The position numbers and the translations under genes were made by a program. Positions 46,343 through 57,922 of a DNA stretch of 64,000 nt are shown piece after piece. Under the pieces are notes generated by a model. It ran no database searches, had not been told where the DNA came from, and saw only the letters and a list, made by a program, of their open reading frames with translations. How positions within the stretch are numbered: position 1 is the first letter of the stretch; each line of letters starts with the position of its first letter. Where the stretch lies: contig CATIUR010000002.1 of assembly GCA_949592205.1 (NCBI GenBank), positions 4,434,501 through 4,498,500 of the forward strand, in the 5' to 3' direction. This DNA is from Helichrysum umbraculigerum (taxonomy: Eukaryota > Streptophyta > Magnoliopsida > Asterales > Asteraceae).

Positions 46343-48440
46343 TATAACACCCTCCAAAATACCAAGGCAATTTTTTTTTTATAATACGGAAGCGTATATA
46401 AAATCAGTGCAATCAAGATTGCGTATATTACATTTCAAAATGTGCAACCCAATTACATGCAATAGTTAATACCAAATCATCATTACAAGTATTAATACAA
46501 ACTTAGGTGTTATATTAAAATCCATAACATAATTGTTTTGAACCCAAAATATTTCAAGCACAATCAGAGAGCGGTGCCAAACATTCCTTCAACCAACTTC
46601 TAGTACCCACAGTCAAAAGCTAAACCTGCAAGAAGTTGGGGAAGAGGGATTAGCACAAAGCTAAGTGAACAAATACAGGGTTCACAATCTAACTTAGCAT
46701 AACAAGTAACTACAACTAGCATATCGCAAGTAACATAGAAGGATCGGTGGTCCTTGAGGTACCTTCATACCGCGGTGGTTCCCCAAGTAACACTTATAAC
46801 CAACTGAAGGCCAAACAGTGGTTAGATCGATAGTTTTAGTACTAATACTACATACAACGTAATTTCAGTGCCCAACACATGTACAAATCAATTACGTTGT
46901 CCAAAGTAATAGTACCCAAACCCAACTCATTAGTTGACCCTCACCAAAACAAATAGTCCAACTATCATAGCATATAGGACACCAATAAATCGTTCAAGGG
47001 ATAACCGACATGGCAATATAATATTAAAGCAATCATTGCAATAAACCAAATTACCCATTGTAACCACGTTGTTACAACTAACTTAGACTGAGAGTCCAAG
47101 ATCCACTCACCCTTGTCGACTATAGTCTCCACTCAAAGATCTTATCTTATTGAGTCTTCTGGTTATCTGAGAACACGATCAAAACCCGAGTTAGACTCTC
47201 ATGTTTAGAATTCATAGTATAATATTCACATAAACAATGACGTATAATGCACATACTATACTTTCAATACACATTAAATAACATAAGCACACAAGTCACA
47301 AGTTATCAAATTCGTCAAATTAAAACTGACAAACGCGATCCGGGAAAGGTGTGGCTGGATCCCGTTCCTTAACACCAAAACATTCTGTTACCAAAATACA
47401 CTTGCAAACGTGTTGGGATCCGGACAAAGTGTTGGGATCGCGTTCCCAAGAACAAAACATGAACGACCCAAAATAACACTAGCTAACGCGATCCTGGCAA
47501 GGTGTTTTAGGATCGCGTTTCAAAGAACAAATCATGCTGTCATGAAATAACACATAGCAACGCGATCCTGGCCATGAAGCTGGATCGCGTTCCTCAGTTT
47601 TAAAATAGAGTATCAGACCTGCAACTACTTTGAGCTCGAACCAAAAACACATTTTCACACAATTTAGTCATAATACACGAATTTATTCAGTTATTTACCT
47701 CAAGTATCATCTATAAACATATAACAACAACAATTAACATCATCAAGCTTCAAATCCTAGACATGCATATGAGATCGAACCTAATTTCAAACCAAACCCA
47801 ATTCATTCAATTGAAACATGAAAACACTTCTGATCCATTCTTAGATGAGCATGTAATCAGTTAAGAATCATCACACAACCATATTCAAGCATGAATTCAC
47901 TCCATTTCATCATTAGTCTAACCTAATTTCCCCAATTCAAGCACAAACATGAAAATGGTTAGGCATACTTACAATGGAGATGCTAGAAGGAAGTAGATGA
48001 ACAAGATGATGAAGATGATGGTGGATTCAGTTTTAGCACAACAATCACAGCTTCAACAAGATGATTTCACTTTGATTTCACATTAAATTCCTTATTGGAA
48101 GTGTGTGTGTTCTTGAGAGAGTTAGGCAAAAATCAGGAAATGAGAGAAAAGGGGTCGACTGACTCACTTAACCCAAACTCAATACAGTGTAAAATTATAC
48201 CCGTCCTAAATCTATTGTCTGGAACCTAAAAACCATTTGCGAGAAATAAGTTTTATTATACCGTCAACTAAATTAATTTAAAACAATTAATAATTTATTT
48301 ATTTATCACAATAAGTCTTTTGACCATTTGACCTATTATTTTAGTTATCAAATACACCAAGTATTTCTAAATACAATTTAAATACGAAATAAATAAAAGA
48401 ATTACCGTATTTCTACCAAGCCCATATCGAGGATGTTACA
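46343..48440 (-). mobile_element. Right LTR (5' LTR) of gypsy D
   Basis: 2098 bp, uninterrupted. Minus strand TGTAACATCC (48440) to GGTGTTATA (46343). Palindromic block 47333-47590 as in the left LTR, with one local rearrangement near 47407. A GTAAGT word (minus, near 47966) precedes the block. Followed by target copy atatt. Confidence 0.94.
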
Positions 48441-48445
48441 ATATT

Positions 48446-49424
48446 GTTGTGCAGGAACAGCTGGATGATATCGAGAACGTCCAGAATGTGGACGCTGGTG
48501 GTGATGATGATGGTGGTCCCACCCCAGCCGATTCTGAAGGAGACGTGCCGCCAACGGATACTCTTGCAGCAATTCAGCTTGTGGATCCTCAGCGTTTCAA
48601 ACACATTTTGAGGAGGATGTCCCAGGGGCGGGTTCATGTGCCCCCTAGGACTGACAAACGACCACGTTCGGTGGACTCTGATTCTGATACAGATCGTCCA
48701 TTTACTCGCCGCCGACGTGGGTCAGGTATCGAGATTGAGACAGACTCAAAGCAACAGTCACAGCCACAACCACAGCCTGCTGATCTTCAGCAGCTTCTAA
48801 TTCAAATAGAGCTGGTGAACAAGCGCTTTGATGATCAAGTTGCGGTTATTGAAGCTCAGGCTGCGCAGATTAAAGATTCGGAGATAAAAGCTGCTCGAGT
48901 TACTGAGTTAGAAGTTCAGGTTGCTCGGATTCCAGGTCTAGAGTCTAGGCTTCTTGAGTTGGAGTATGTAGCTACTGTTTCCGGGGAGTCAGGCCTGCGT
49001 GCCTTGGAAACATCAACTACGACTCCCCCCAGGCTGAAAACGTAGATCCTTCTGATGTTAATGAAAATATTGCTTTGGATTATTTTTCTTCTTCTGATTT
49101 TATTCCAGGTCAACCGATTCCGCTCAATATTGACTATTCTCAAGTCAATTTGGATTTTCTACGGAGTATTATATACGAGGATAATTATTCGGTACCTGAG
49201 CAGGAAGAAGAGGTTATTTTTGATGATGATGCAGATGTTGAAGTGGAACAGGAAACGGTGAACGATGATTTTGCAATGTCAGATGTTGATCTAGATGAGG
49301 TGTTCATGGGAGAAGAACTAGAGGTTTCTGATAAGGAAGAAGTGGTGGAACCTGAACCGTCAACAACCTCTGTTCCTGACATTGACCAAGCTGCATTTCT
49401 TGGCAATCAGAGAAACCGATAAAA
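48446..49424 (+). pseudogene. Fragment I ORF3, middle part
   Basis: Continues 28795-29657 in frame after removing D. Basic cluster (TDKRPRSVDSD, FTRRRRGS), then a coiled coil (about 48800-48965), then, after a one-base shift in a C run near 49025, an acidic stretch (DYFSSSDFIPGQP to VPDIDQAAF). It stops abruptly at LTR J, at a point matching about residue 630 of Copia-1 ORF3, so the C-terminal domain and 3' LTR are missing. Confidence 0.85.
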
Positions 49425-49837
49425 TGTTTGGCGGAATCAAACAATCACAACAATAACAAGTAATCACAAACCGAAATCGATTAAACAACGAATAATAACT
49501 TGTTATTGATCAAACGGAACGTATTGGTATGATTACAGGAATGCTTTTTCGACAAATGGTGCTAGGGTTTCGTCAACCCTAGCCTGAAACCCGTAGGTTT
49601 GTATTTATACTCAAACTGACCGACATAGCGACACTTAGTCAAGTGTCGCAAACATTGGCCATGCGACACTTCCTTAAGTGTCGCATACTATTCTAAACAC
49701 CTTCTTGGCGACACTTCATGAAGTGTCGCCCAAAACTAAAACGTTAAGTGCCGCTAAAAATACTTTTTCACTATAATTCAAATAACGACACGTACAACTC
49801 GATAGACCAACTGACTGACACACAAAATGTACCAATA
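49425..49837 (-). mobile_element. Copia LTR J
   Basis: 413 bp. Minus strand runs from TATTGGTACATT to ccgccaaaca. Closest to G's LTR (shared words near the TATA box and gggttgacgaaaccctag). Minus-strand TATAAATA near 49600. Three GCGACACTT/AAGTGTCGC pairs of 22 bp. No primer site lies next to it. Its right flank aattt nearly matches agttt at 10207. Confidence 0.83.
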
Positions 49838-49842
49838 AATTT

Positions 49843-50003
49843 GGAAAAGAAAAGAGTCTGCTGTTGACTCTTATATCGTCAACAATAACCCATCAGATGA
49901 AAATTCTGATTTGTTTAAAAATAAAATTCTGTCTGATGTGATTATTGTTGATGACCTTGGTAGACCTAAGTCTGTAAAGGCTTGGGTCACCGTTTCTCAC
50001 TAA
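49843..50003 (+). pseudogene. Copia G gag, 3' end
   Basis: Last about 53 codons (from the KRKESAVDS-like piece to AWVTVSH), then TAA. Same C-terminus as Copia-1 gag. Joins 10211 when the H/I/J block is removed. Confidence 0.88.
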
Positions 50004-51345
50004 TCTCATTACTTTTATGTCTTGCAGCAGTCTGAACGTGTTAAAGATAGTAAATGGTATATAGACAGTGGCTGCTCGCGACACATGACTGGCGATGTGT
50101 CTCTTCTTGTGGATATTAAACCATACGCAGGAGGATATGTTGCCTTTGCAGGAGATACGGGAGGAACAATTTCTGGTCATGGAACGCTAACCAATGGGAA
50201 AGTTAGCTTTGAAAACGTGAATTATGTGGAACAACTCAATCACAACTTGCTGAGCGTTTCACAAGTATGTGATAAGGATTACACCACTGCATTCACAAAA
50301 TCTGAATGTGTGATATTGAAGCCGGGTTATGTCATTCCTACGGAATGGGTGCTAATGCGAGCACCAAGGAAAGATGACACCTACGTTCTGAATATGCGAA
50401 CTGTCGAGACAACTAACGAGTATACTTGTCTCCTTTCAAAGGCTTCGGAAAAAGAATCACTTCTTTGCCACAGACGGATGGGACATATTCATTTCCGCAA
50501 AATGAATTTTCTTATACAGAACGATTTGGTGAATGGAGTTCCAAAACAGTCTTTTTCTTTAAAGCATGATTGTATTTCTTGCCACAAGGGCAAACTCCAC
50601 AAAAAGTCCCATAAGTCTAAGACAGTGAGTGAATTCTATTGCTGCACCACTGGAACTCTTACATATGGATCTTTTTGGTCCCATTTCTACTAAGAGCATT
50701 GGTGGCAGATCTTACTGCTTGGTAGTTACTGATGACTACTCAAGATTTTCGTGGGTATATTTTCTAGCTTCAAAGGGTGAGACTGCGGATATTTTGGTAT
50801 ATCTGTTGGATAAGTTGGCAAATTTGTGCAGCTTAAAGGTGAAGAGACTGCGCAGTGATAATGGTACCGAATTCAAGAATTTTACTCTCGAGTTATACTG
50901 TGCTTCAAAAGGCATTGATCATCAATTCAGTGCTCTAAGAACTCCTCAACAGAATGGAGTTGCAGAACGTAAGAATAGGACTATCATTGAGACAGCTCAG
51001 ACTATGCTAGCTGATTCAAAGTTACCTATTATTTTCTGGGTTGAGGCAGTTAACACTGCTTGTTATGTTCTGAATCAAGTGCTCACGGTTAAGAAGAAGA
51101 ACAAGACATGTTATGAACTTTTTAATAACCGTAAGCCAAATCTGCAGTTTCTAGAGCCGTTTGGGTGTCCATGTTTGATTATGATTACAAAAGAAAAAGG
51201 CCTTTTATTTACAAGTACATCTCATGGTTAAGAAGAAGAACAAGACATGTTATGAACTTTATCTCGACGTATGCACAAAAGCTTTTTCGCGTGCTCGATT
51301 TGATGAACTGATCAATATGATTGGTTTAAGGTTCTTTTTACCTAA
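50004..51345 (+). pseudogene. Copia G pol, large deletion removing RT and RNase H
   Basis: Protease DSG (WYIDSGCSRHM), pre-integrase finger (HRRMGHIHF, CISCHKGK) and integrase with MDLFG, SDNGTEF and VAERKN. A 4-base insertion (gtga) near 50628 shifts frame. After CPCLIMITKEK (about 51200) the sequence collapses: about 35 bases from 51088 are repeated at 51228, then the last codons of pol (about 51285-51345) follow. RT and most of RNase H are gone. Confidence 0.88.
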
Positions 51346-52440
51346 AAAGTGATTTGTGACTTGGAAAGTTAGTTTTTGTATATTTTTGCTTTTATGTGTG
51401 CTTAAAAAAAAATGGCAACAGCCACTCTTTATACTCTTCAGTATAAAAGAAATGCACGGTTGCTATATTTTTTAATAGACGTTGAGTTGTGTCTGTAAAC
51501 AACTTGGGATATGATAGTATATCGGGTGACATGCATCAAAAGGAATTTTAAGGTTTATCTTGGATGTGTCAGTAGGTTTATCTGACATATTTAACACAGT
51601 TTTTATAAAAATTAGCTTCATTATACGATGTATTGGTAGGCATGATACACATCGGTCTCTGAGTGAGTAAGAAGTAATATCAAAACTTGTCTATTACTTT
51701 GTGAAAACTGTTATATGATGTATGACATAAGTCTTAATTGATGAATGAAAGTACTACCATACGCTGTCATACTCATTATGTAAGTGTGAAATTGGCATAT
51801 AGTAATAACATGATTATTAGCTTAACTAATGGTGACTATTGTTGTACTCACGTACAGACCTGAATCCATTAGTTATGCAAATAGTCTCAAACTTGTTTTG
51901 TTCATACTAAGGGACCCTCTGTTGTACTAAGTACAGATCTGGGGCCACTAGTATCTTCATAATAGGTTTGATGTATGCCTAAATTTAAATATCAAGTGTA
52001 TGTTACGAGAAAGCCGAGATAAACTTAGTCTTGTAATCTCTACCTTGTTTGTAAAATATGCAGCGTTATGAGTTTTACTAAAATTTATCAGTATATCATA
52101 TAATAGGTTTCACAAAATTAATATTCATACTAACAATAAAGGTTAGCTCACATATACGGATGTAATATGTTTAAGTGGACAAACAATACCAATAATCGTC
52201 TTGAAATAACTTTTATAAAAGGTGTTTTAAGTGTGCAAAGTAAATTTATGTGGACAAATATACTGATGATCGAAATAACACTCACTATTCCTAATAATTG
52301 CATGTTATTCCGATATGATCCCTTACCAGACTTAAACAACTCCGTCACCAAAAAGAATGTGTATTTGTAATTTTTGTGTTACTTAGTTGTTAATTTAGTT
52401 ATTTTTAAGTTTTATTTTGTGTTTTAACCAAGTTACAATC
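51346..52440 (+). other. Conserved non-coding block after G pol
   Basis: Matches 22041-23040 of Copia-1 and the inverse in H. The paired words lie at about 51838-51866 and 51908-51937. No coding supported. Confidence 0.8.
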
Positions 52441-53140
52441 ACTATCAAATCTGAGTACCAAAATCGAAACGCAAAAGATCTACAAAAATTTAAAAAAAAA
52501 TTTCACTAAGTGTCATTATGCGTCACTTACTAAGTGACACTACCAGTGACGCACCAAGAGACGCATTAAGTGTCGGGGTGAGTGACGCGTATTAGGGTTT
52601 CGGTATAAATACCTCTCCAACTGACACTCATAATCACCACTTACACTATTCAATACCCGTCACTTACTCTGACATAGCGTCACTTCCGTTGTCTGTGCGT
52701 CACTTCGACTGTGAGAGCTTTTTCAATTTTTTTTTGGATTTTCAAGCGTTGTTCGTGCAATCGGCCTATATATTCTTGTTCCTCTCTCGATTACGCTTCA
52801 TTTGGTATAAATCTTAACCCTTTTCATTACGTATTTATGATTTAATCTGAAATTAGGGTTACGGATTATTTGGGTTTATCGAAATCACTCGAATTGGGGC
52901 GTCTTTTGTTATTGATTGATGTTAAAACTGGGTGTGTGTTACTCGTTTTGTATATGAGCCCCTTTTGGTTAACTTGTTTTGCAAAAACCCCAATTTTGGT
53001 TCTTCGTGATTTCTGGGTTTGAACAGTGACGCGTTGATCTTCATCGTTGCGTCACTTCGTGCGTCACTACCGGTAAGTGATGCTATTTGGTAATTTGATA
53101 GGCTTACCATCATTTGTACCATCAAACCACCTGGAGAAAT
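52441..53140 (+). repeat. Palindrome-rich remnant of G's ORF3 promoter region
   Basis: TATAAATA at 52614-52621; GCGTCACTT-type words at 52508-52710 and 53028-53080; donor-like ttg|gtataa at 52805. Truncated before ORF3; the 3' LTR is absent. The right edge is followed by ctatt (53141-53145), the same five bases as before G's 5' LTR. Confidence 0.7.
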
Positions 53141-53145
53141 CTATT

Positions 53146-54052
53146 ATTCTCAGATAAGCAAGAAGAAACTCAGTGACATTAGACAATTGAGTTCAGAGAT
53201 TGGATTATTGGTGAGTGGAACTGTAAACTTCGGTTTAGCTCAGTTGTAACAGGTTTGGTTACAACGGGTAAACCTTGTATTGGTTGATTATTGACTGGCT
53301 AGTCTTTGAGTTATTGTTATTGTTATTGTTACGGTTTATTGTTAGGTTGTTGTTAATATTCCATAATGGCATGACGATTATGCATTATGTGACGCTTATG
53401 TGATTCTTAATTGGCTAATTGAGATATGATTATTCAGAGGTCAACGCTGGTTGGGTTTGTTGCTATTGTTTGGCTGGCTGGGTTTCCGATACACATAGTT
53501 GATGGATGAACCTTTGTCAGTGAAGATAGCTTCAAACTATCGGTAAACCACTGTTGGGGCCGGCAGTGGTTTAAAGGTTCTTGGTTGGCTAACCAAGACC
53601 GCCGGTCCTCTTTGATGTTGGATGTTTATGTTTATATGTTGTGATTGGATTTGTTATCGCTGGATTGAACCGTCAGATACGGTTCCATTCACTTAGCTGT
53701 GAGCTGATCCCACGTGTTTATCTTATTTGCAGATTTTGATTAGATTGTGGATCTGGCAAGGGCATTGGATGGATGTTTGACTAATGTGGCGTTAACTCTG
53801 ATATTTTGGGTTTAAATCAATGTTTTGATTTTGGAAACTTATGACATCTATGTTTGGAAATCTATTCGGCATATATATTTTGTAACTTAGTTCTAAATGT
53901 AAATCTTTTGGACACTAACCTTTGTTAATCTTTGGTAAATTATGTATGTACATATGATGTGTATGTATATTTTGGTTTGGGAAAAATTTGGGACTCGCGC
54001 TTTTGGTATTAAAATATTATAAATTAAGTTTGTAAATTATCGGGGTGTTATA
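53146..54052 (+). mobile_element. Solo LTR F, right part
   Basis: Resembles the 3' part of LTR E (ctcagtgacattaga; gtaacaggtttg). Ends CGGGGTGTTATA, followed by target copy atact. Confidence 0.87.
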
Positions 54053-54069
54053 ATACTGATCTGATCTAA

Positions 54070-54086
54070 TCCCCGGAAGCGGCGCT
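54070..54086 (-). other. Primer-binding site of the Athila-like element
   Basis: Minus strand AGCGCCGCTTCCGGGGA, close to the tRNA-Asp type site TGGCGCCGTTGCCGGGGA used by Athila and Tat elements, seven bases from the LTR end. Confidence 0.85.
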
Positions 54087-54093
54087 AAAAACT

Positions 54094-56485
54094 TGTCGTC
54101 ACCCCACCTGTCGGTCAGGTTTTTACCCGATTGTTGATCCGGCCACCGTGGTAAACGGCAGTGGAGTTTTAAATTTTTAATTGTGTGGTATCCTAAGTTT
54201 TATATTACTTATAACCTAAAAGGCAGTAAGCGGTACGTATGACTCAGGTGTCGTTCTTCAAACTACAACGGGTATGGGATCTTAGGAGGATTAAGTATCC
54301 TTTGTAATTTAGCTGAGATTTAAAAACTTTTGAGAGTCGTTTGTTTTGTTTTATCTAATCTACCATTAAAGACAAGTAAGTAAACTAAAGGGGTTGTACG
54401 GAGAACACATAGAAATTAGGATAAGGAACGTGTTTACTATGACTTCGGCAAATGCTATTGGCGGATAGTTATGGGGGATAAGGCTACTAGGTGTGATGAC
54501 TAATTCCAGTGGGATCGAGTTAAGTATTGAGCCTACGGCCTTTCCTCGGCTTCCACGTGTGTGTACTACACCAACTGGTGGTTCCAACGCTATACCAGAT
54601 ACTGGGAGATTTTACGGCTTTTCCGTTATACCAATTAGGGTTCCATATTACTCTACTGGACCATTCCTATATATTCTTAATGAGCTACAACTACGATCAT
54701 ATCGTATACCTAACATAGAGTTGTCCGCAATCAGATGCACAATATGTCACATGGATAACAGTTATAGAATATCAAAATACACCGGAAGTTCTCCCAAATG
54801 TACAGACCAATACAAATTAGAGGATGAATCTCAGATATCAGTGATATTCATATCATGGAATGAATTGTTCAGAGAACGATAACATGAATATGGTTTAACC
54901 CCGGTTGAGATAGTCTGTCTAACGGCCAGTTGCATTGTTCATCATTAATCATAATCACATCTATTGCATGCATATTAATTTATATGTATTACATATAATT
55001 GGTTCATGAAAACCTAATCATTCAGTCATAGATATTGTTCAGATATATCTAGCATGCAGTACCTAAGCAACAATCAAACAAGAACATGCGATAGGTCGGT
55101 ATACTAGCATCATATCAACAGACCTACTGATTATATCATGGATATCCCGGAAGTTGTCCCAAAGTTAACAGATAAGCGGGAAACTAATCTATCTCTAATC
55201 CTATGCTCCGTGTCTCTCTGTTTTATTTCAACTGAGAGAACACGGCCATGCAAAGTTCATTGATCATCATACATAGATAGGTTGAATTCCTATAGCTAGT
55301 AATTGGCCAGATTCTAGAAACAGGGTTCAAACCACAACATAAGTTGGATTGATAAACAGGTAGATGTTCAGCTTATCCATTCATGAACAGTTTAAATTCA
55401 TACAGGCAAAGTAACAACATGGTAATTAAATCATAACTATCCTAGCATTGCATACATCACAGAAAACACAGATTTGTCTAGCCTAGCATAATTCTAGCAT
55501 TCATTCATAAGCATGCATGATAACACAACATAATTACAAGAATAAAAACGAGAGATTGTATTAAAACCTGAATAGGAGAGTAATACAGACAAATCTTCAC
55601 AAATCTGAAGTCTCGGAGTAACTCCGTACAAAAGCTAAATAGAAAGCTCTACACTAACTAAAACATACTAGCTTTTCTTTTAGAGAGAGAAAAACTAAAG
55701 AGAGAGAAATAGAGAGAGAGAATGAGAAGTGTGTGTAAATGAGGTGTGGAAATGTGTGTGAAAGAATGAGGAGGATCCCTCTATTTATAGGAAAAGCTAA
55801 GAGGAAGGGGTACAAGTCTTTAAGCTCCAAGAACAAGCTTCAAAGCATAAACGGGGGGTAGCAAGCCATAGGGGGGTGTCAAATGGTCCTAAGGTACCAA
55901 TTGCAAAGGCAAATGGGCCACCAAACGGCACCCCGGGTTCCGTAGATGACACTTAAGGGGCCGTATACGGCCCTGGGGGGTGGTGGCTCTTTTGCCTTCC
56001 GCTTGCTCCGTTCGTTGCTTGTTTCGCCCGTATCTTCTTCGTTTTAAGCCCAATTTGCTTGATTCTTGATCCGTTGGATCCGTCTTTTTGTTACACTTCT
56101 AATGTCACTAATCTTTCCAAATTGGAGGTGCATATCTTTTACGTGTTCCGGAGGACGGTCGGTAAGCTTCCAGACTGCATATCTTCTTTGTCTCTTGTCC
56201 GTTTCGCTTGATTCTTTCACCTCCGATCTTAGAATTTCCTATGAAATCATAAATTTTCATTAAGATCTGTTTCAATAGGAAAATTAAGGACGGAAAATTT
56301 AAAGTGTTAATATTGCTTTGTTTTGCATGTTATTTGGATGTTTTTACCGATTTTTATCGCAATGTCTATATTTGGACTACCTTAGCGATTTTTGATAAAA
56401 ATTGATTTTTTTGAAATGTTTTCACTAAAAAATAGCCCAAAAAGTGTAGATATATGTACGTAAAAACATGACTTTTTATGTTACA
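54094..56485 (-). mobile_element. 5' LTR of the Athila-like element
   Basis: The inner end (ggtgacgaca on minus) is set by the primer site. Minus-strand CTATAAATAG at 55781-55790 is a likely TATA box, followed by a pyrimidine-rich (minus) start region at about 55680-55730. The outer end is uncertain; TGTAACATAAAA (minus) at 56485 is a candidate. A 129-codon open frame inside (54493-54882) looks fortuitous. The mate LTR is outside the window. Confidence 0.65.
55781..55790 (-). promoter_or_regulatory. TATA box of the Athila-like LTR
   Basis: CTATAAATAG on the minus strand, upstream of a CT-rich tract, in the expected LTR position. Confidence 0.6.
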
Positions 56486-57922
56486 TCATAACCCTTTTTT
56501 CCTTGGACCACATAACCTGAATAGGCCCATTCCTAAGTGAATGGGTCATAATTGGCCCTTTGTAAATAGAGTTATAATTACTAATAGGAAACACTTGAAC
56601 AAGTGCAAACATAATTGTACCAAATCCATCACAAAAAGCAGTATGTGACCAAACTCACGTCCACATGATTATTACAGACACTTGAAATAATTGAGCATTA
56701 ACTAGATCCCACCCACTTTGAATTAAATTATTAAAAGACTGTGTACTAACTAGTAACCACTCTTGACAAAAATATGGGACGACAGATCAAGTAAGAGTAA
56801 TGTTAGATAGATATATACCCAAAAAAAGATCCTACATTTGCACTACCATAGTATGTTTACTACCAAATTTTCAATCCATCAGTCTAAACAAATCAAGAAA
56901 ATTCAATGCACTAGAAAAATAAATCAACAAACTATATAGAAAGCTTAAAAAAGCAGCGCTAAGTAGTATACTTACAGCTAATATTGGTGAGTTTGAGAGT
57001 CTTGAAACATATATAATATAAAGCTTCATTATATGATATCTTCGACTACCAAGGGAGCAGTCCAGATCATACTCATAAAAGTCATCATATGTACAAAGTA
57101 TATATTCTTCCGCGGGTAAGAAGAACTCCCTTTCTTTTGAGAAATAATCTCTTACGTACTAAGTATATATTCTTCATATAACTTGACATGGGCATTAGCA
57201 TATTCTCTTTTCTCATTTTTGATTGTTGATATGATAGTGTCTCAATTGTACTCATAATAATGTCTATATGAGTTTAATTCTTGATTTTGTAGGTTATCAT
57301 CTATATTTTGTTATGAATGTATGCAAAGTGTTTGTTACCATAACATAAGCTTTCAAGAATATGAGTCACCACACATATCACAAATTGAAGTGTCAGGAAA
57401 TGATTTGTTAAGCGCAATTAAGGTTAGTGAACTAACAATTATGGCTATGTTTTAATTACATATATTATATTTAATCAAGTATATATCATGTTTGCTTGAT
57501 AAGTGACAATGTTTTGAAATTCGGACCGAATCGGTTAGTCAGAGCAAAAAGCTTGCAGCACATCCAATGTGTAGATACAAAAAATTGATGTTGGGAATGC
57601 AGAATGGGATTAAAAAGGAAAAGTAAATGGAAAAGAAGAACCATTAGTAGCTTGACCGATTTAATAACCAAAACAATATACAAAATAGATTATATTTTTT
57701 TTATTAGAAATTAATCGATTGGAATGACTAATTTCATGTGTCACAACTAAAAATTACAAACCGAACAATTATCTAACAATTGAGTTGGTTTGACCTTAAG
57801 AAGTCAAATTACATGTATACACTTTATGTTGTATGTTTAGAATAATCAAATAAGCTTTTCGCAATGTCAATATGTTTAGAATATAAACAAAGATTCCTAT
57901 GTGAATACCATAAAGTGTATAC
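56486..57922. other. AT-rich flank without recognised genes
   Basis: No frame or repeat could be supported. It may contain upstream exons of the remnant at 57923, but none is clear. Confidence 0.5.

Noticed and set aside
54493..54882. 129-codon open frame
   Set aside because: Lies in the Athila-like LTR antisense to its transcription, with no recognisable protein features; likely chance.
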